NCBI GenBank assembly: GCA_036635835.1
Contig: JAVWPP010000002.1
Location: 112,668-176,667, forward strand
Origin: JAVWPP01 sp036635835
Lineage (GTDB): Bacteria > Bacillota > Clostridia > TANB77 > CAG-465
Length of the DNA stretch: 64,000 nt
Direction: 5' to 3'
Shown: piece by piece, positions 45,397 to 53,676 of the stretch
How positions within the stretch are numbered: position 1 is the first letter of the stretch
How the letters are laid out: each line of letters begins with the position of its first letter
Position numbers and translations under genes: made by a program
Notes under the pieces: generated by a model
Told to the model about the DNA's origin: nothing
What the model saw: the letters and a program-made list of their open reading frames with translations, nothing else
The model's database searches: none

Positions 45397-47073
45397 ATGG
45401 AACAATTAAAATTTAGCGAGTTAGAATTATCTAAAGAAGTAAGAAAGGCTATAGACGAAATTGGTTACGAACAAGCAACACCAATTCAGGCCCAATCAAT
45501 TCCCGTTATAATGGACGGACAAGATGTAATAGGCTTAGCACAAACAGGAACAGGTAAAACATGTGCATTCGGGTTACCAATGATAGAAAGTATAGATATG
45601 GAAATTAAAAAACCACAAGTAATTATACTTTGCCCAACAAGAGAGCTTGCAATGCAAGCTGCAGATGAATTAACAAAATTTGCACAGTACAAAAAAGGAT
45701 TAAACATATTATCTATATATGGTGGAGCACCAATAGATAGACAAATGGCAGCCCTTAGAAAGAATCCACAAATAATTGTTGGAACACCAGGAAGAGTAAT
45801 GGATCACATGAGAAGAAAAACTTTAAAACTAGATGCGGTAAACAAAATAGTTTTAGATGAAGCAGATGAAATGCTTAACATGGGATTCAGAGAAGATATA
45901 GATTTCGTATTAGAAAGTATGCCTGCAGAAAGACAAACAATTCTTTTCTCAGCTACTATGTCTAAAGGAATTTTAGCAATAACAAAAAAATATTTAAAGA
46001 AAGATGCTGTTACAATTCAAATAGAACATAAACAATTAACAGCACCTAAAATAAAACAATATGTTGTAGAAACAAACGAATCTAAAAAAATAGATGTATT
46101 ATCTAGAATATTAGATGCAACAGAAATGAAATTATCTATAATATTCTGTAACACAAAAAGAAAAGTAGAAGAAGTTAAAACTCATCTACAAACTATAGGA
46201 TATACTGTAGAAACATTACATGGAGAAATGAGACAACCTCAAAGAGACACAGTAATGAAAAAAGCAAAAAACGGATTAGTTGAAATACTAGTAGCTACAG
46301 ATGTAGCAGCTAGAGGTATAGATATTGATGATGTTGAAGCTGTATTTAACTTTGATATACCAGATGACGAAGAGTACTACGTACATAGAATAGGTAGAAC
46401 AGGTAGAGCTGGTAAAGAAGGAACATCATACTCTTTTGTAACAAATAGAGATGGTAACAAGATGAGAAACATTCAAAGATATACTAAAGCAAAAATGGAA
46501 CAATATAAATTACCAAGCGTTTTAGATATTTTTGATAAGAAAATCTCTAGAGAATTAGAACTAGTAAAAGGTATTGCAGAAAAAAGTGATTTAAGCAAAT
46601 ACCAAGCAGCTATAACTAAATTCTTAGAAGAAAACGAAGAATTAACTGTAGAAAACCTTGTAGGAGCTTTCTTAAGAAAGAATGTTGGTCTTATTCAAAC
46701 AGAAATAAAGACTACATTTGCAACAGATAGCAGATCAGAAGGTAGAGACGGAAGAAGAGATGGAAGAAGAGACGGAAGAAGAGATGGCGGAAGAGACGGC
46801 GGAAGAGATTTCGGAAAAAGTAACGGAAACCAAATTAGATTCTTTATCAATCTTGGAAAAATGGATGGATTTAAAAAGAAAAGTGAATTCGTAGTTGCTC
46901 TTGCTAAAATGGCAAATGTAAGCGATAACGATATTAACGATGTTAATGTTTTAGATAAATATTCATTCTTTGAAGTTAAAAAAGAAATGTCAGATAAATT
47001 AATAAACAACATGAAAAAAGTGAAATATAACGGAAGAAATGTAGACGTAGAAGTTTCAAATAAAAGAAGATAA
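45397..47073 (+). CDS. cshA: DEAD-box RNA helicase with DbpA-type RNA-binding domain
   Basis: 558 aa. Q motif (YEQATPIQAQSIP), AQTGTGKT, PTRELA, DEAD, SAT and HRIGRTGR form a complete helicase core (1-370). A linker has four-residue GRRD/GGRD repeats (about 445-472), then a DbpA-like RNA-recognition fold (NQIRFFINLGKMDGF ... VKYNGRNVDVEVSNKRR). In the family such enzymes remodel rRNA and mRNA, often at low temperature, and bind 23S rRNA through the DbpA domain. The long structured leader suggests RNA-based control. Confidence 0.94.
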   Translation: MEQLKFSELELSKEVRKAIDEIGYEQATPIQAQSIPVIMDGQDVIGLAQTGTGKTCAFGLPMIESIDMEIKKPQVIILCPTRELAMQAADELTKFAQYKKGLNILSIYGGAPIDRQMAALRKNPQIIVGTPGRVMDHMRRKTLKLDAVNKIVLDEADEMLNMGFREDIDFVLESMPAERQTILFSATMSKGILAITKKYLKKDAVTIQIEHKQLTAPKIKQYVVETNESKKIDVLSRILDATEMKLSIIFCNTKRKVEEVKTHLQTIGYTVETLHGEMRQPQRDTVMKKAKNGLVEILVATDVAARGIDIDDVEAVFNFDIPDDEEYYVHRIGRTGRAGKEGTSYSFVTNRDGNKMRNIQRYTKAKMEQYKLPSVLDIFDKKISRELELVKGIAEKSDLSKYQAAITKFLEENEELTVENLVGAFLRKNVGLIQTEIKTTFATDSRSEGRDGRRDGRRDGRRDGGRDGGRDFGKSNGNQIRFFINLGKMDGFKKKSEFVVALAKMANVSDNDINDVNVLDKYSFFEVKKEMSDKLINNMKKVKYNGRNVDVEVSNKRR

Positions 47074-47077
47074 TTCA

Positions 47078-47112
47078 AAAGGTGAATGTAGCAATGCATT
47101 TACCTTTTTTGC
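47078..47112 (+). terminator. Terminator after the DEAD-box helicase gene
   Basis: 11-bp stem AAAGGTGAATG/CATTTACCTTT (one G-U), 8-nt loop, TTTTTT. Confidence 0.85.
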
Positions 47113-47120
47113 ATATTATG

Positions 47121-47149
47121 TTTACTTTGTATGTAATCTGTGGTATAAT
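47121..47149 (+). promoter_or_regulatory. Promoter of the nucleotidyltransferase gene
   Basis: TTTACT (47121-47126), 17-bp spacer, TATAAT (47144-47149). Confidence 0.75.
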
Positions 47150-47201
47150 AGAAATGTTAAATTTAAATAATCCAAATATAAATATATACGGAGGTTTTTT
47201 T

Positions 47202-47939
47202 ATGAAAGCTTTAGTTTTAGCAGCAGGCTATGGAACAAGATTAAGTGCAGTTACAAAAGGAGTAGCTAAACCATTAGTAGACGTTTCAGGAACAACAATA
47301 TTAGGTAGAATTATAGAAGATATAATTAAAATAAAAGACGTTGATGAAATTTATGTTGTAACAAACGATAAATTCTATCCTCAGTTTACTCAGTGGAAAA
47401 AAGAAAACGTTTTTGATGTACCAGTTGTACTTGTTAACGATGGAACAAATTCAAATGAAAATAGACTTGGAGCAATTGGAGATATAAACTTAGTTATAGA
47501 CTTTTTTAAAATACAAGAAGATCTTTTAATTGTAGCCGGGGATAGCCTTTATGAGTTTGAGCTTAAAGACTTTGTAACTTCATTTAAAACTCATAAGATG
47601 CCATGCATGTGCGTTAAGCAGCATAGTAACAAAGAAGAACTAAGCAGATTTGGAATTGTAGAAAAAGATTCATATAACAATATTATTAGTTTTGAAGAAA
47701 AACCAGTAAGTCCAAAATCAGATTTAGTTGGATATGCAATATATATATATCCAAGAAAAGTCTTATCTTTATTCAAAGGATATATGCAGAGCGGTAGAAA
47801 TACAGATGCTCCAGGCAATTTTGTTAAGTATTTAACAGATATAATGCTAGTTAAAGCATATCCTTTTGAAGGAAAGTGTTTAGATATTGGAACACCAGAA
47901 AGCTTAGAAGAAGCAAGAGCATATTTTAAAAACAGATAA
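47202..47939 (+). CDS. Sugar-phosphate nucleotidyltransferase
   Basis: 245 aa from ATG 47202, ten bases after GGAGG; the frame to 47082 overlaps the promoter and is not the start. The signature is MKALVLAAGYGTRLSAVTKG, with AKPLVDVSG, VAGDSLYEFEL and FEEKP. Members transfer NMP to sugar- or choline-phosphates for envelope polymers. The first acidic residues differ from strict RmlA/GalU forms, so the substrate is open. Transcribed alone. Confidence 0.87.
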   Translation: MKALVLAAGYGTRLSAVTKGVAKPLVDVSGTTILGRIIEDIIKIKDVDEIYVVTNDKFYPQFTQWKKENVFDVPVVLVNDGTNSNENRLGAIGDINLVIDFFKIQEDLLIVAGDSLYEFELKDFVTSFKTHKMPCMCVKQHSNKEELSRFGIVEKDSYNNIISFEEKPVSPKSDLVGYAIYIYPRKVLSLFKGYMQSGRNTDAPGNFVKYLTDIMLVKAYPFEGKCLDIGTPESLEEARAYFKNR

Positions 47940-47943
47940 AAGT

Positions 47944-47976
47944 AAACCTAGATGTAAATTCATCTAGGTTTTTCTT
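47944..47976 (+). terminator. Terminator after the nucleotidyltransferase gene
   Basis: 11-bp perfect stem AAACCTAGATG/CATCTAGGTTT, loop TAAATT, T-run. Confidence 0.88.
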
Positions 47977-47988
47977 TGTCGAAAAAGC

Positions 47989-48017
47989 TTGAAAAAAGGG
48001 GACATATAAGATATAAT
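47989..48017 (+). promoter_or_regulatory. Promoter of mtaB
   Basis: TTGAAA (47989-47994), 17-bp spacer, TATAAT (48012-48017). Confidence 0.75.
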
Positions 48018-48042
48018 AAACATAAAAAAGGTGGAATATAAA

Positions 48043-49311
48043 TTGAAAATAGCAATATATACTTTAGGATGTAAAGTAAATCAGTATGAATCAGATTTGC
48101 TTATACAAAAGATGAAAGAAAAAGGCTATGAAATTGTAGATTTCGATAGTTTTTCAGATATATACCTTATCAATTCATGTAGCGTAACTAATATGTCAGA
48201 TAGAAAATCTAGACAAATGGCGGGACATGCAAAGAGATTAAACAAAGATAGCATAGTTGTCCTTACGGGCTGCTATGCGCAGGCGGTTAAAGAAAAAATT
48301 CAGGAGTACAGTAATATAGATATAGCTATTGGAAATTTAGAAAAAGATAAGACTTTAGATATTATAGAAAAATGTATTATAGAAAAAGAAAAGAAGCATA
48401 TAGAAATTTCAGATGTTAATTTAGAAAAAGTATATAAGCAAAAAGGTAGCCGCAGCACTGCTTTAGATATTAGAGAGTCTGTAAAAATAGAAGATGGGTG
48501 CAATAATTTTTGTTCGTACTGCATTATACCGTATGTAAGAGGTAGGGTAAGAAGTAGGAAGATAGAAGACATAGTAAAGGAAGTAGAAGCGCTTGCTAAA
48601 GATTCTGTTAAGGAAGTTGTTTTAGTTGGCATCGAAATCGCCTCATATGGCTTAGATATTGGAAAAGGTGTAAATTTAGTAGACTGCATAGAAGAAGTTG
48701 CTAAAATACCCGGTATAGAGCGTATAAGGCTAGGTTCTTTAGAACCTACGTGGGTAACAAAAGAAAATGTCGAAAGAATGAAGAAAATAGATAAGCTATG
48801 TCCGCATTTTCATTTGTCTATGCAAAGTGGAAGTACTACGGTTTTAAAGAGAATGAATAGAAAATATACAGCTAAAGAGTTTATGGATGTTGTAAATTTA
48901 CTTAAAGAAAACTTTCTAGATGTTGCGCTTACAACAGATATAATAGTTGGTTTTCCAGGTGAGACAGATGAAGAGTTTATAGAGACTGTAGATTTTGTAA
49001 AAGAGGTTGGATTTAAAGAGATACATGTGTTTAAGTATAGCATTAGAAATGGAACTAGAGCTGCTAAAATGGAAAACCAAATAAGTGGCGAGGTTAAAAA
49101 TGCAAGAAGTAAAGTACTTATAGAACTTTCTAAAGAGCTAGAAGCTAAGTATTTAGAGAGATTTAAAGGTAAAAAAGTTTCGTTCCTTATAGAAAATATA
49201 GATGGCGGGTACGTAACTGGATATACAGACAGATATATTAAAATAAAACAAAAGAGGGTGTATGAAAATTGGGAAAAGATAGGGCAAACAAGAATAGTAG
49301 AGATAAAATAA
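48043..49311 (+). CDS. mtaB: tRNA t6A37 methylthiotransferase MtaB
   Basis: 422 aa with TTG start 48043; the GTG at 48031 is part of the GGTGG ribosome site. UPF0004 domain with IYTLGCKVNQYES, NSCSVTN and LTGCYAQ (first [4Fe-4S] cysteines). Radical-SAM domain with CNNFCSYCIIPYVRGRVRSR (CxxxCxxC). C-terminal TRAM domain (GKKVSFLIENIDGGYVTGYTDRYIKIK). It adds a methylthio group to t6A37 of ANN-decoding tRNAs. The distinct MtaB N-terminus supports this over MiaB or RimO. Confidence 0.93.
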   Translation: MKIAIYTLGCKVNQYESDLLIQKMKEKGYEIVDFDSFSDIYLINSCSVTNMSDRKSRQMAGHAKRLNKDSIVVLTGCYAQAVKEKIQEYSNIDIAIGNLEKDKTLDIIEKCIIEKEKKHIEISDVNLEKVYKQKGSRSTALDIRESVKIEDGCNNFCSYCIIPYVRGRVRSRKIEDIVKEVEALAKDSVKEVVLVGIEIASYGLDIGKGVNLVDCIEEVAKIPGIERIRLGSLEPTWVTKENVERMKKIDKLCPHFHLSMQSGSTTVLKRMNRKYTAKEFMDVVNLLKENFLDVALTTDIIVGFPGETDEEFIETVDFVKEVGFKEIHVFKYSIRNGTRAAKMENQISGEVKNARSKVLIELSKELEAKYLERFKGKKVSFLIENIDGGYVTGYTDRYIKIKQKRVYENWEKIGQTRIVEIK

Positions 49312-50813
49312 GAAGAAGAAAAGAAGATAAAACTGGATTAAATAAGATACGAAATAAATTAGAAGCTGCGTCTTTAGATTTAGAAGATATAAAGAAAAAG
49401 TCTAAAAAAGTTGCTCCTAAGACTATGTATGATCCGATGTATGATTACGAGGCAAATAAAGATATTACCATGATTATAGCAAATAAAGAATTTGCTCCTG
49501 AGCTTCCTCCAGAGTCTAAAGCAAAAGAGGCTAAAAAAGCTAAAATGAAGGAACTTGCTTTAAAAAAAGAGGAAAAACTAAATAATGAAAAAGTAAAGTC
49601 AGATAAACAAAAATATAAGCCTGCTAATGTTTCTTATGATAATACATATAAAGAAAAAAACAGTAGCAGTGCAAAGCGCAGTATTTTAGCGTTTTGTCTT
49701 ATTGCTGCTTTTATACTAGGCTGCACTTTCCTTGTAAAAAATGCAGCTTCAAATGTTGTTGAAAAAGCAAAAGGTGAAACTAAAAAAAATGTACAAGAAG
49801 TTAGTCCTGCTGTAGATTTAGATAAGACAAAAGGGCAAAAAGATGCAGAAAAGTTAAATGAAACTTTTGGGCTTAATAACAACCAAAATGCTGAGCTTAA
49901 TTTAACGTTTTTAGGGGATATTATATTGCCATCTAGCCTTCCTAAAACTACAGAAGAGTACTGCATGGCTGTTAAAGATATTGCGTTTTTGACAAGTAAA
50001 GCAGATTATACAGTAGGTATTTTACCTTCTGTTATAACTAATGCAGATTTTTCAGAAGGCGGACATAGTCAGTATATTACGCCAAAAGAATCTATAAGTG
50101 CATTTAAAAGTTTAGGTGTAAACCTTATTAATTTAGCAAATGATACTATTTTAGATTATGGAGATTATATGGCTAAAGCTACTGCAGAAGCACTAAAAAC
50201 AGAAGGTATAACTACTGTTGGTTTGAATGATTCTATAGCATATTTTGCGCAAAACGGCATTAGAATTGCTGTAGTTTCATATAACGATATAATAATTGGG
50301 ACTAAGTCTAAATATGAGACAGCAGGAATATCTATGTATAGCGAGGATAAAGCAGCAAGAGATATAGCAGAAGCAAAAAGAAATGCAGATGTTGTTATAG
50401 TTACGGTGCATTATGGAAAAGCAAGTAAAAATGAAATTACAAATATTATGACAGATATAGCTAGAAAGACAGTAGACGCAGGAGCAGATATGTTTGTAGG
50501 TTCTCATGCTATGGGAGTTTTACCTGTTGAAATATATAAAGGAAAACCAATTATATATAGCATAGGTCATTTAATAGGCAATGCAGAAAACGAAACAGCA
50601 AGGCAAAGTGCAACTGTAGATGTTAATATTTCTAAAGATTTTAAAATTAAAAAAATCACTTTAAATCCTATATACATTACAGAAAAAGAGACAATAAGAG
50701 CTACAGATGTTAACCTTCAGCAATTTTTAGACAAAATGGCTCAGGGATGTACAAAACTTAGCACACCGTTTGAAATTGTAGAAGATAAATTTATTATAAA
50801 TATTAAAAATTAG
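49269..50813 (+). CDS. CapA/PGA_cap-family membrane-anchored protein
   Basis: 514 aa with TTG start 49269, set by GAGGGTG and overlapping mtaB by 43 bases, so translation is probably coupled. A Lys-rich cytoplasmic region (1-130), one membrane helix (about 137-157), then a CapA calcineurin-like domain (about 210-460). Domain motifs are LNLTFLGDIILP, GVNLINLANDTILDYG, NADVVIVTVHYG, VGSHAMGVLPVEIYKGKPIIYSIGHLIG. In Bacillus CapA takes part in poly-gamma-glutamate export; many homologues have other, unknown envelope roles. The metal-ligand set is partly degenerate (LANDTILDYG replaces the usual LANNH). Confidence 0.85.
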   Translation: MGKDRANKNSRDKIRRRKEDKTGLNKIRNKLEAASLDLEDIKKKSKKVAPKTMYDPMYDYEANKDITMIIANKEFAPELPPESKAKEAKKAKMKELALKKEEKLNNEKVKSDKQKYKPANVSYDNTYKEKNSSSAKRSILAFCLIAAFILGCTFLVKNAASNVVEKAKGETKKNVQEVSPAVDLDKTKGQKDAEKLNETFGLNNNQNAELNLTFLGDIILPSSLPKTTEEYCMAVKDIAFLTSKADYTVGILPSVITNADFSEGGHSQYITPKESISAFKSLGVNLINLANDTILDYGDYMAKATAEALKTEGITTVGLNDSIAYFAQNGIRIAVVSYNDIIIGTKSKYETAGISMYSEDKAARDIAEAKRNADVVIVTVHYGKASKNEITNIMTDIARKTVDAGADMFVGSHAMGVLPVEIYKGKPIIYSIGHLIGNAENETARQSATVDVNISKDFKIKKITLNPIYITEKETIRATDVNLQQFLDKMAQGCTKLSTPFEIVEDKFIINIKN

Positions 50814-50815
50814 TA

Positions 50816-50844
50816 TTGTTTTTACTGTTTAAATGATATAGAAT
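50816..50844 (+). promoter_or_regulatory. Promoter of gap
   Basis: TTGTTT (50816-50821), 17-bp spacer, TAGAAT (50839-50844), with AGGAGG at 50857. Confidence 0.65.
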
Positions 50845-50869
50845 GAAGAAGTAACTAGGAGGTAAATAT

Positions 50870-51886
50870 ATGATAGTTAAAGTAGGAATTAATGGGTTCG
50901 GAAGAATCGGAAGACTTGTGATGAGAGCGTCACTAGAAAGAGACGACGTAGATGTTGTAGCAATAAATGATCCATTTGTAAGCTTAGATTACATGAAATA
51001 TATGCTTGAATATGATTCAGTGCATGGTAGATTAAATGCAAATATCGTCGTTGACGAAGAAAATAAATGCTTAATTGTTAATGGAAAGGCAGTTAAAGTA
51101 TACAATGAAATGGACCCTGTAAATATTAAATGGGGAGAAGCAGGAGCAGTATATGTTGTTGAATCTTCAGGTGTATTTACAGATTCAGAAAAAGCATCTG
51201 CACATTTAGCAGGTGGAGCAAAAAAAGTAATAATATCTGCACCATCTAAAGATGCGCCAATGTTTGTTATGGGAGTAAACGATGAGACATATACTAAAGA
51301 TATGAATATTGTTTCTAACGCTTCTTGCACAACTAACTGCTTAGCACCACTTGCTAAAGTAGTACACGACAAGTTTGGAATTGCAGAAGGATTAATGACA
51401 ACTGTTCATGCAACTACTGCAACTCAAAAAACAGTAGATGGACCATCTAAAAAAGACTGGAGAGGCGGAAGAGCTGCAGCTGGTAATATTATACCATCTT
51501 CAACTGGTGCTGCTAAAGCAGTTGGTAAGGTTATTCCATCTTTAAACGGAAAACTTACTGGTATGTCATTTAGAGTACCAACTTTAGACGTATCTGTTGT
51601 AGATTTAACAGTAAGACTTGTAAAAGGAGCTTCTTATGAAGCTATTGTAGACGCTGTTAAAGAAGCATGCGCAGGTCCTTTAAAGGGAGTTATGTCTTGG
51701 ACAGATGAAGCTGTTGTATCTTCTGACTTTATACATGATCCTCATACTTCAATTTTCGACGTTAAAGCTGGCATACAAATGAGCGATAATTTCGTTAAAC
51801 TTGTTGCTTGGTATGATAACGAATGGGGCTATTCTTGTAAAGTTTTAGACCTTGCATGTCACATGTCAAAAGTAGATAATATGTAA
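50870..51886 (+). CDS. gap: Glyceraldehyde-3-phosphate dehydrogenase
   Basis: 338 aa. NAD site VGINGFGRIGRLVMRA, catalytic ASCTTNCLAPLAK (Cys about 154), HATTATQKTVDGPS, and the C-terminal WYDNEWGYSCKV. Glycolytic oxidation of glyceraldehyde-3-phosphate. Not clustered with pgk/tpi here. The codon use is close to the neighbouring highly expressed genes. Confidence 0.97.
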   Translation: MIVKVGINGFGRIGRLVMRASLERDDVDVVAINDPFVSLDYMKYMLEYDSVHGRLNANIVVDEENKCLIVNGKAVKVYNEMDPVNIKWGEAGAVYVVESSGVFTDSEKASAHLAGGAKKVIISAPSKDAPMFVMGVNDETYTKDMNIVSNASCTTNCLAPLAKVVHDKFGIAEGLMTTVHATTATQKTVDGPSKKDWRGGRAAAGNIIPSSTGAAKAVGKVIPSLNGKLTGMSFRVPTLDVSVVDLTVRLVKGASYEAIVDAVKEACAGPLKGVMSWTDEAVVSSDFIHDPHTSIFDVKAGIQMSDNFVKLVAWYDNEWGYSCKVLDLACHMSKVDNM

Positions 51887-51903
51887 TATGTAATATATAT
51901 TTT

Positions 51904-51936
51904 AAAACCACTAATGTTTAGTTAGTGGTTTTTTCT
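51904..51936 (+). terminator. Terminator after gap
   Basis: 11-bp perfect stem AAAACCACTAA/TTAGTGGTTTT with a 7-nt loop and T-run, ending five bases before hairpin element B. Confidence 0.9.
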
Positions 51937-51940
51937 TTTG

Positions 51941-52008
51941 AAACATATAAAATATATCTATCTATATACGGAAATATGGATAATGAGAAGAAAGCATATA
52001 CTATGTTT
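51941..52008 (+). repeat. 68-nt dispersed hairpin element, copy B (diverged)
   Basis: Same length as copies A and C. Outer stem AAACATA/TATGTTT; conserved ATACGG (51967-51972) and AATGAGAA (51982-51989). The inner arm TATCT (51955-51959) can pair with AG-ATA around a bulged C (51993-51998), where A and C use TAACT/AGTTA. It follows the gap terminator directly. Confidence 0.75.
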
Positions 52009-52122
52009 TAAAAAAACAAAAAATGCTAAAAAAACAACAAAAAAATAGTAAAAAAAACAACAAAAAACAACAAAAAAACAACAAAAAATAATAAGACAAA
52101 AAACGCTAAAAAATAAAAAAGA
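52009..52122. repeat. A-rich CAA/ACAA low-complexity tract after hairpin element B
   Basis: About 110 bases, over 75% A, mostly AAAAACAACAAAA units with almost no G or T. Shorter tracts of the same kind follow copies A (44755-44808) and C (59035-59085). Confidence 0.8.
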
Positions 52123-52138
52123 TTAAGTGATTTACCTA

Positions 52139-52168
52139 TTGTATTTTCAAAATAGTATATGATATAAT
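52139..52168 (+). promoter_or_regulatory. Promoter of the arc operon
   Basis: TTGTAT (52139-52144), 18-bp spacer, TATAAT (52163-52168). Start near 52175, giving a leader of about 250 nt. Confidence 0.6.
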
Positions 52169-52174
52169 CTTAAG

Positions 52175-52427
52175 TATAGTATTATAGCTTGGACGAGAGA
52201 AGCTATTTTACTCTAAAAGTGAATAATTCACAACTTTTGTAAGCAGGTATATAATACGATTGACGAGAGAATAGTATAAAATAAGCCAATAAGCTCATAA
52301 AGGTAATCGCTATAGCGATGGCAAAGGTGTGCGGCGCCTAAGAAAGCAGCATTTTAGCAGCTTTAAAGAAAGTTAAATTTTAAATATTAACTTAAATCGT
52401 AAAATACAAAAGAAAGAGGGTATTGTT
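52175..52427 (+). promoter_or_regulatory. Structured leader of the arginine deiminase operon with two GACGAGAG-loop hairpins
   Basis: Hairpin 1 (52184-52206): ATAGCTT/AAGCTAT with loop GGACGAGAG. Hairpin 3 (52254-52277): ATACGATT/AATAGTAT, one mismatch, loop GACGAGAG. Between them is GTGAA/TTCAC with flanking AAAA/TTTT (52215-52238). Downstream are ATCGC/GCGAT (52306-52319), GGCGCC (52333-52338) and AAAGC..GCTTT (52343-52364). Paired identical loops suggest a ligand- or dimer-forming element. I cannot assign it to a known riboswitch class. The ribosome site is AGAGGG at 52413. Confidence 0.5.
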
Positions 52428-53660
52428 ATGTCAGTTATACATGTAACAAGCGAAATAAAAAAATTAAAGAAAGTGTTATTACATAGACCAGGTAATGAAT
52501 TATTAAATCTAACACCAGAAACATTAGAAAGATTGCTTTTTGATGATATTCCATATTTAAAAGTAGCTCAGCAAGAGCATGACTACTTTGCAAATATACT
52601 TAGAGAAAATGGTGTAGAAGTTGTATACTTAGAGGATCTAATGACTGAAACATTAGATGCAAATCCAGCAATAAAAGAAAAATTCTTAAAACAGTTTATA
52701 CATGAAGCAGGAATATCTACTCCAAAATATAAAAATATAGTTTTAGAATATTTAATGAGTTATAAAGATACAAAAGAATTAGTCCTTAAAACAATGGAAG
52801 GAATAAATCTTAATGAATTAGATTTAGAAGAAAGAGATATAGAAAATTCAGTAGTAGATTTAGTAAGCGAAGAGTCTAAGTTTATAGCAGACCCTATGCC
52901 AAATCTATACTTTACAAGAGATCCATTTGCAAGTGTAGGCCATGGTGTCTTGCTTAATAGAATGTTCTCTGTAACAAGAAATAGAGAAACAATTTACGCA
53001 GAATATATATTCAATTACCACCCAGAATATAAAGGAAGAGTAGATATCTATTACGATAGATATAACGCATTCCATACAGAAGGTGGAGATGTACTTAATT
53101 TAAACGAGCATGTCTTAGCAGTTGGTATTTCACAAAGAACATCACCAGACGCTATAGATTTACTTGCTAAAAACTTATTTGAGGATGAAAGCTGCAAGAT
53201 AGATACAGTGCTTGCAATTAACATACCAGTGTCTAGAGCATTTATGCATTTAGATACCGTATTTACTCAAATAGATGTAGATAAATTTACGTACCATCCT
53301 GGAATAATGGGAACACTTCAAGTTTTTGAAATAACTAAAGGTACAGTTCCTGGAGAAATAAAAGTAAAAGAGAAAAAAGATACTTTAGAAAACATATTAA
53401 GTGAATACTTAGAAAGAAAAGTTACCCTTATACCATGTGCAGGCGGAGAAAAAATAGCTGCAGAAAGAGAGCAATGGAACGATGGATCTAATACTTTATG
53501 TATAGCTCCTGGAGTTGTTATTGTATACTCTAGAAATAATGTTACAAATGAAGTACTTAGAAAAAACGGAATAACCGTAATAGAAATGCCAAGCGCAGAA
53601 CTTTCAAGAGGACGTGGAGGCCCACGTTGTATGAGTATGCCGCTTGTAAGAGAAGATTAG
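52428..53660 (+). CDS. arcA: Arginine deiminase
   Basis: 410 aa. Catalytic and guanidinium-binding motifs: KKVLLHRPGNELLNLTP at the N-terminus, FTRDPFASVG, FHTEGGDVLNL, AFMHLDTVFTQID, and the catalytic Cys in GRGGPRCMSMPLVRED at the C-terminus. It converts arginine to citrulline and ammonia in the cytosol. First gene of a complete ADI operon, 16 bases ahead of the carbamoyltransferase. Confidence 0.97.
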   Translation: MSVIHVTSEIKKLKKVLLHRPGNELLNLTPETLERLLFDDIPYLKVAQQEHDYFANILRENGVEVVYLEDLMTETLDANPAIKEKFLKQFIHEAGISTPKYKNIVLEYLMSYKDTKELVLKTMEGINLNELDLEERDIENSVVDLVSEESKFIADPMPNLYFTRDPFASVGHGVLLNRMFSVTRNRETIYAEYIFNYHPEYKGRVDIYYDRYNAFHTEGGDVLNLNEHVLAVGISQRTSPDAIDLLAKNLFEDESCKIDTVLAINIPVSRAFMHLDTVFTQIDVDKFTYHPGIMGTLQVFEITKGTVPGEIKVKEKKDTLENILSEYLERKVTLIPCAGGEKIAAEREQWNDGSNTLCIAPGVVIVYSRNNVTNEVLRKNGITVIEMPSAELSRGRGGPRCMSMPLVRED

Positions 53661-53676
53661 AATAGGAGAGATAAAA

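Noticed and set aside
52218..52230. ArgR box (TGAAT..ATTCA) before arcA
   Set aside because: The half-sites are separated by one base where the ARG box needs about four, and the sequence is explained as a hairpin.
52175..52427. Guanidine-II, glycine riboswitch or T-box in the arcA leader
   Set aside because: The ACGA loops lack the closing CC of guanidine-II, no glycine-aptamer core is seen, and the T-box antiterminator sequence is absent.
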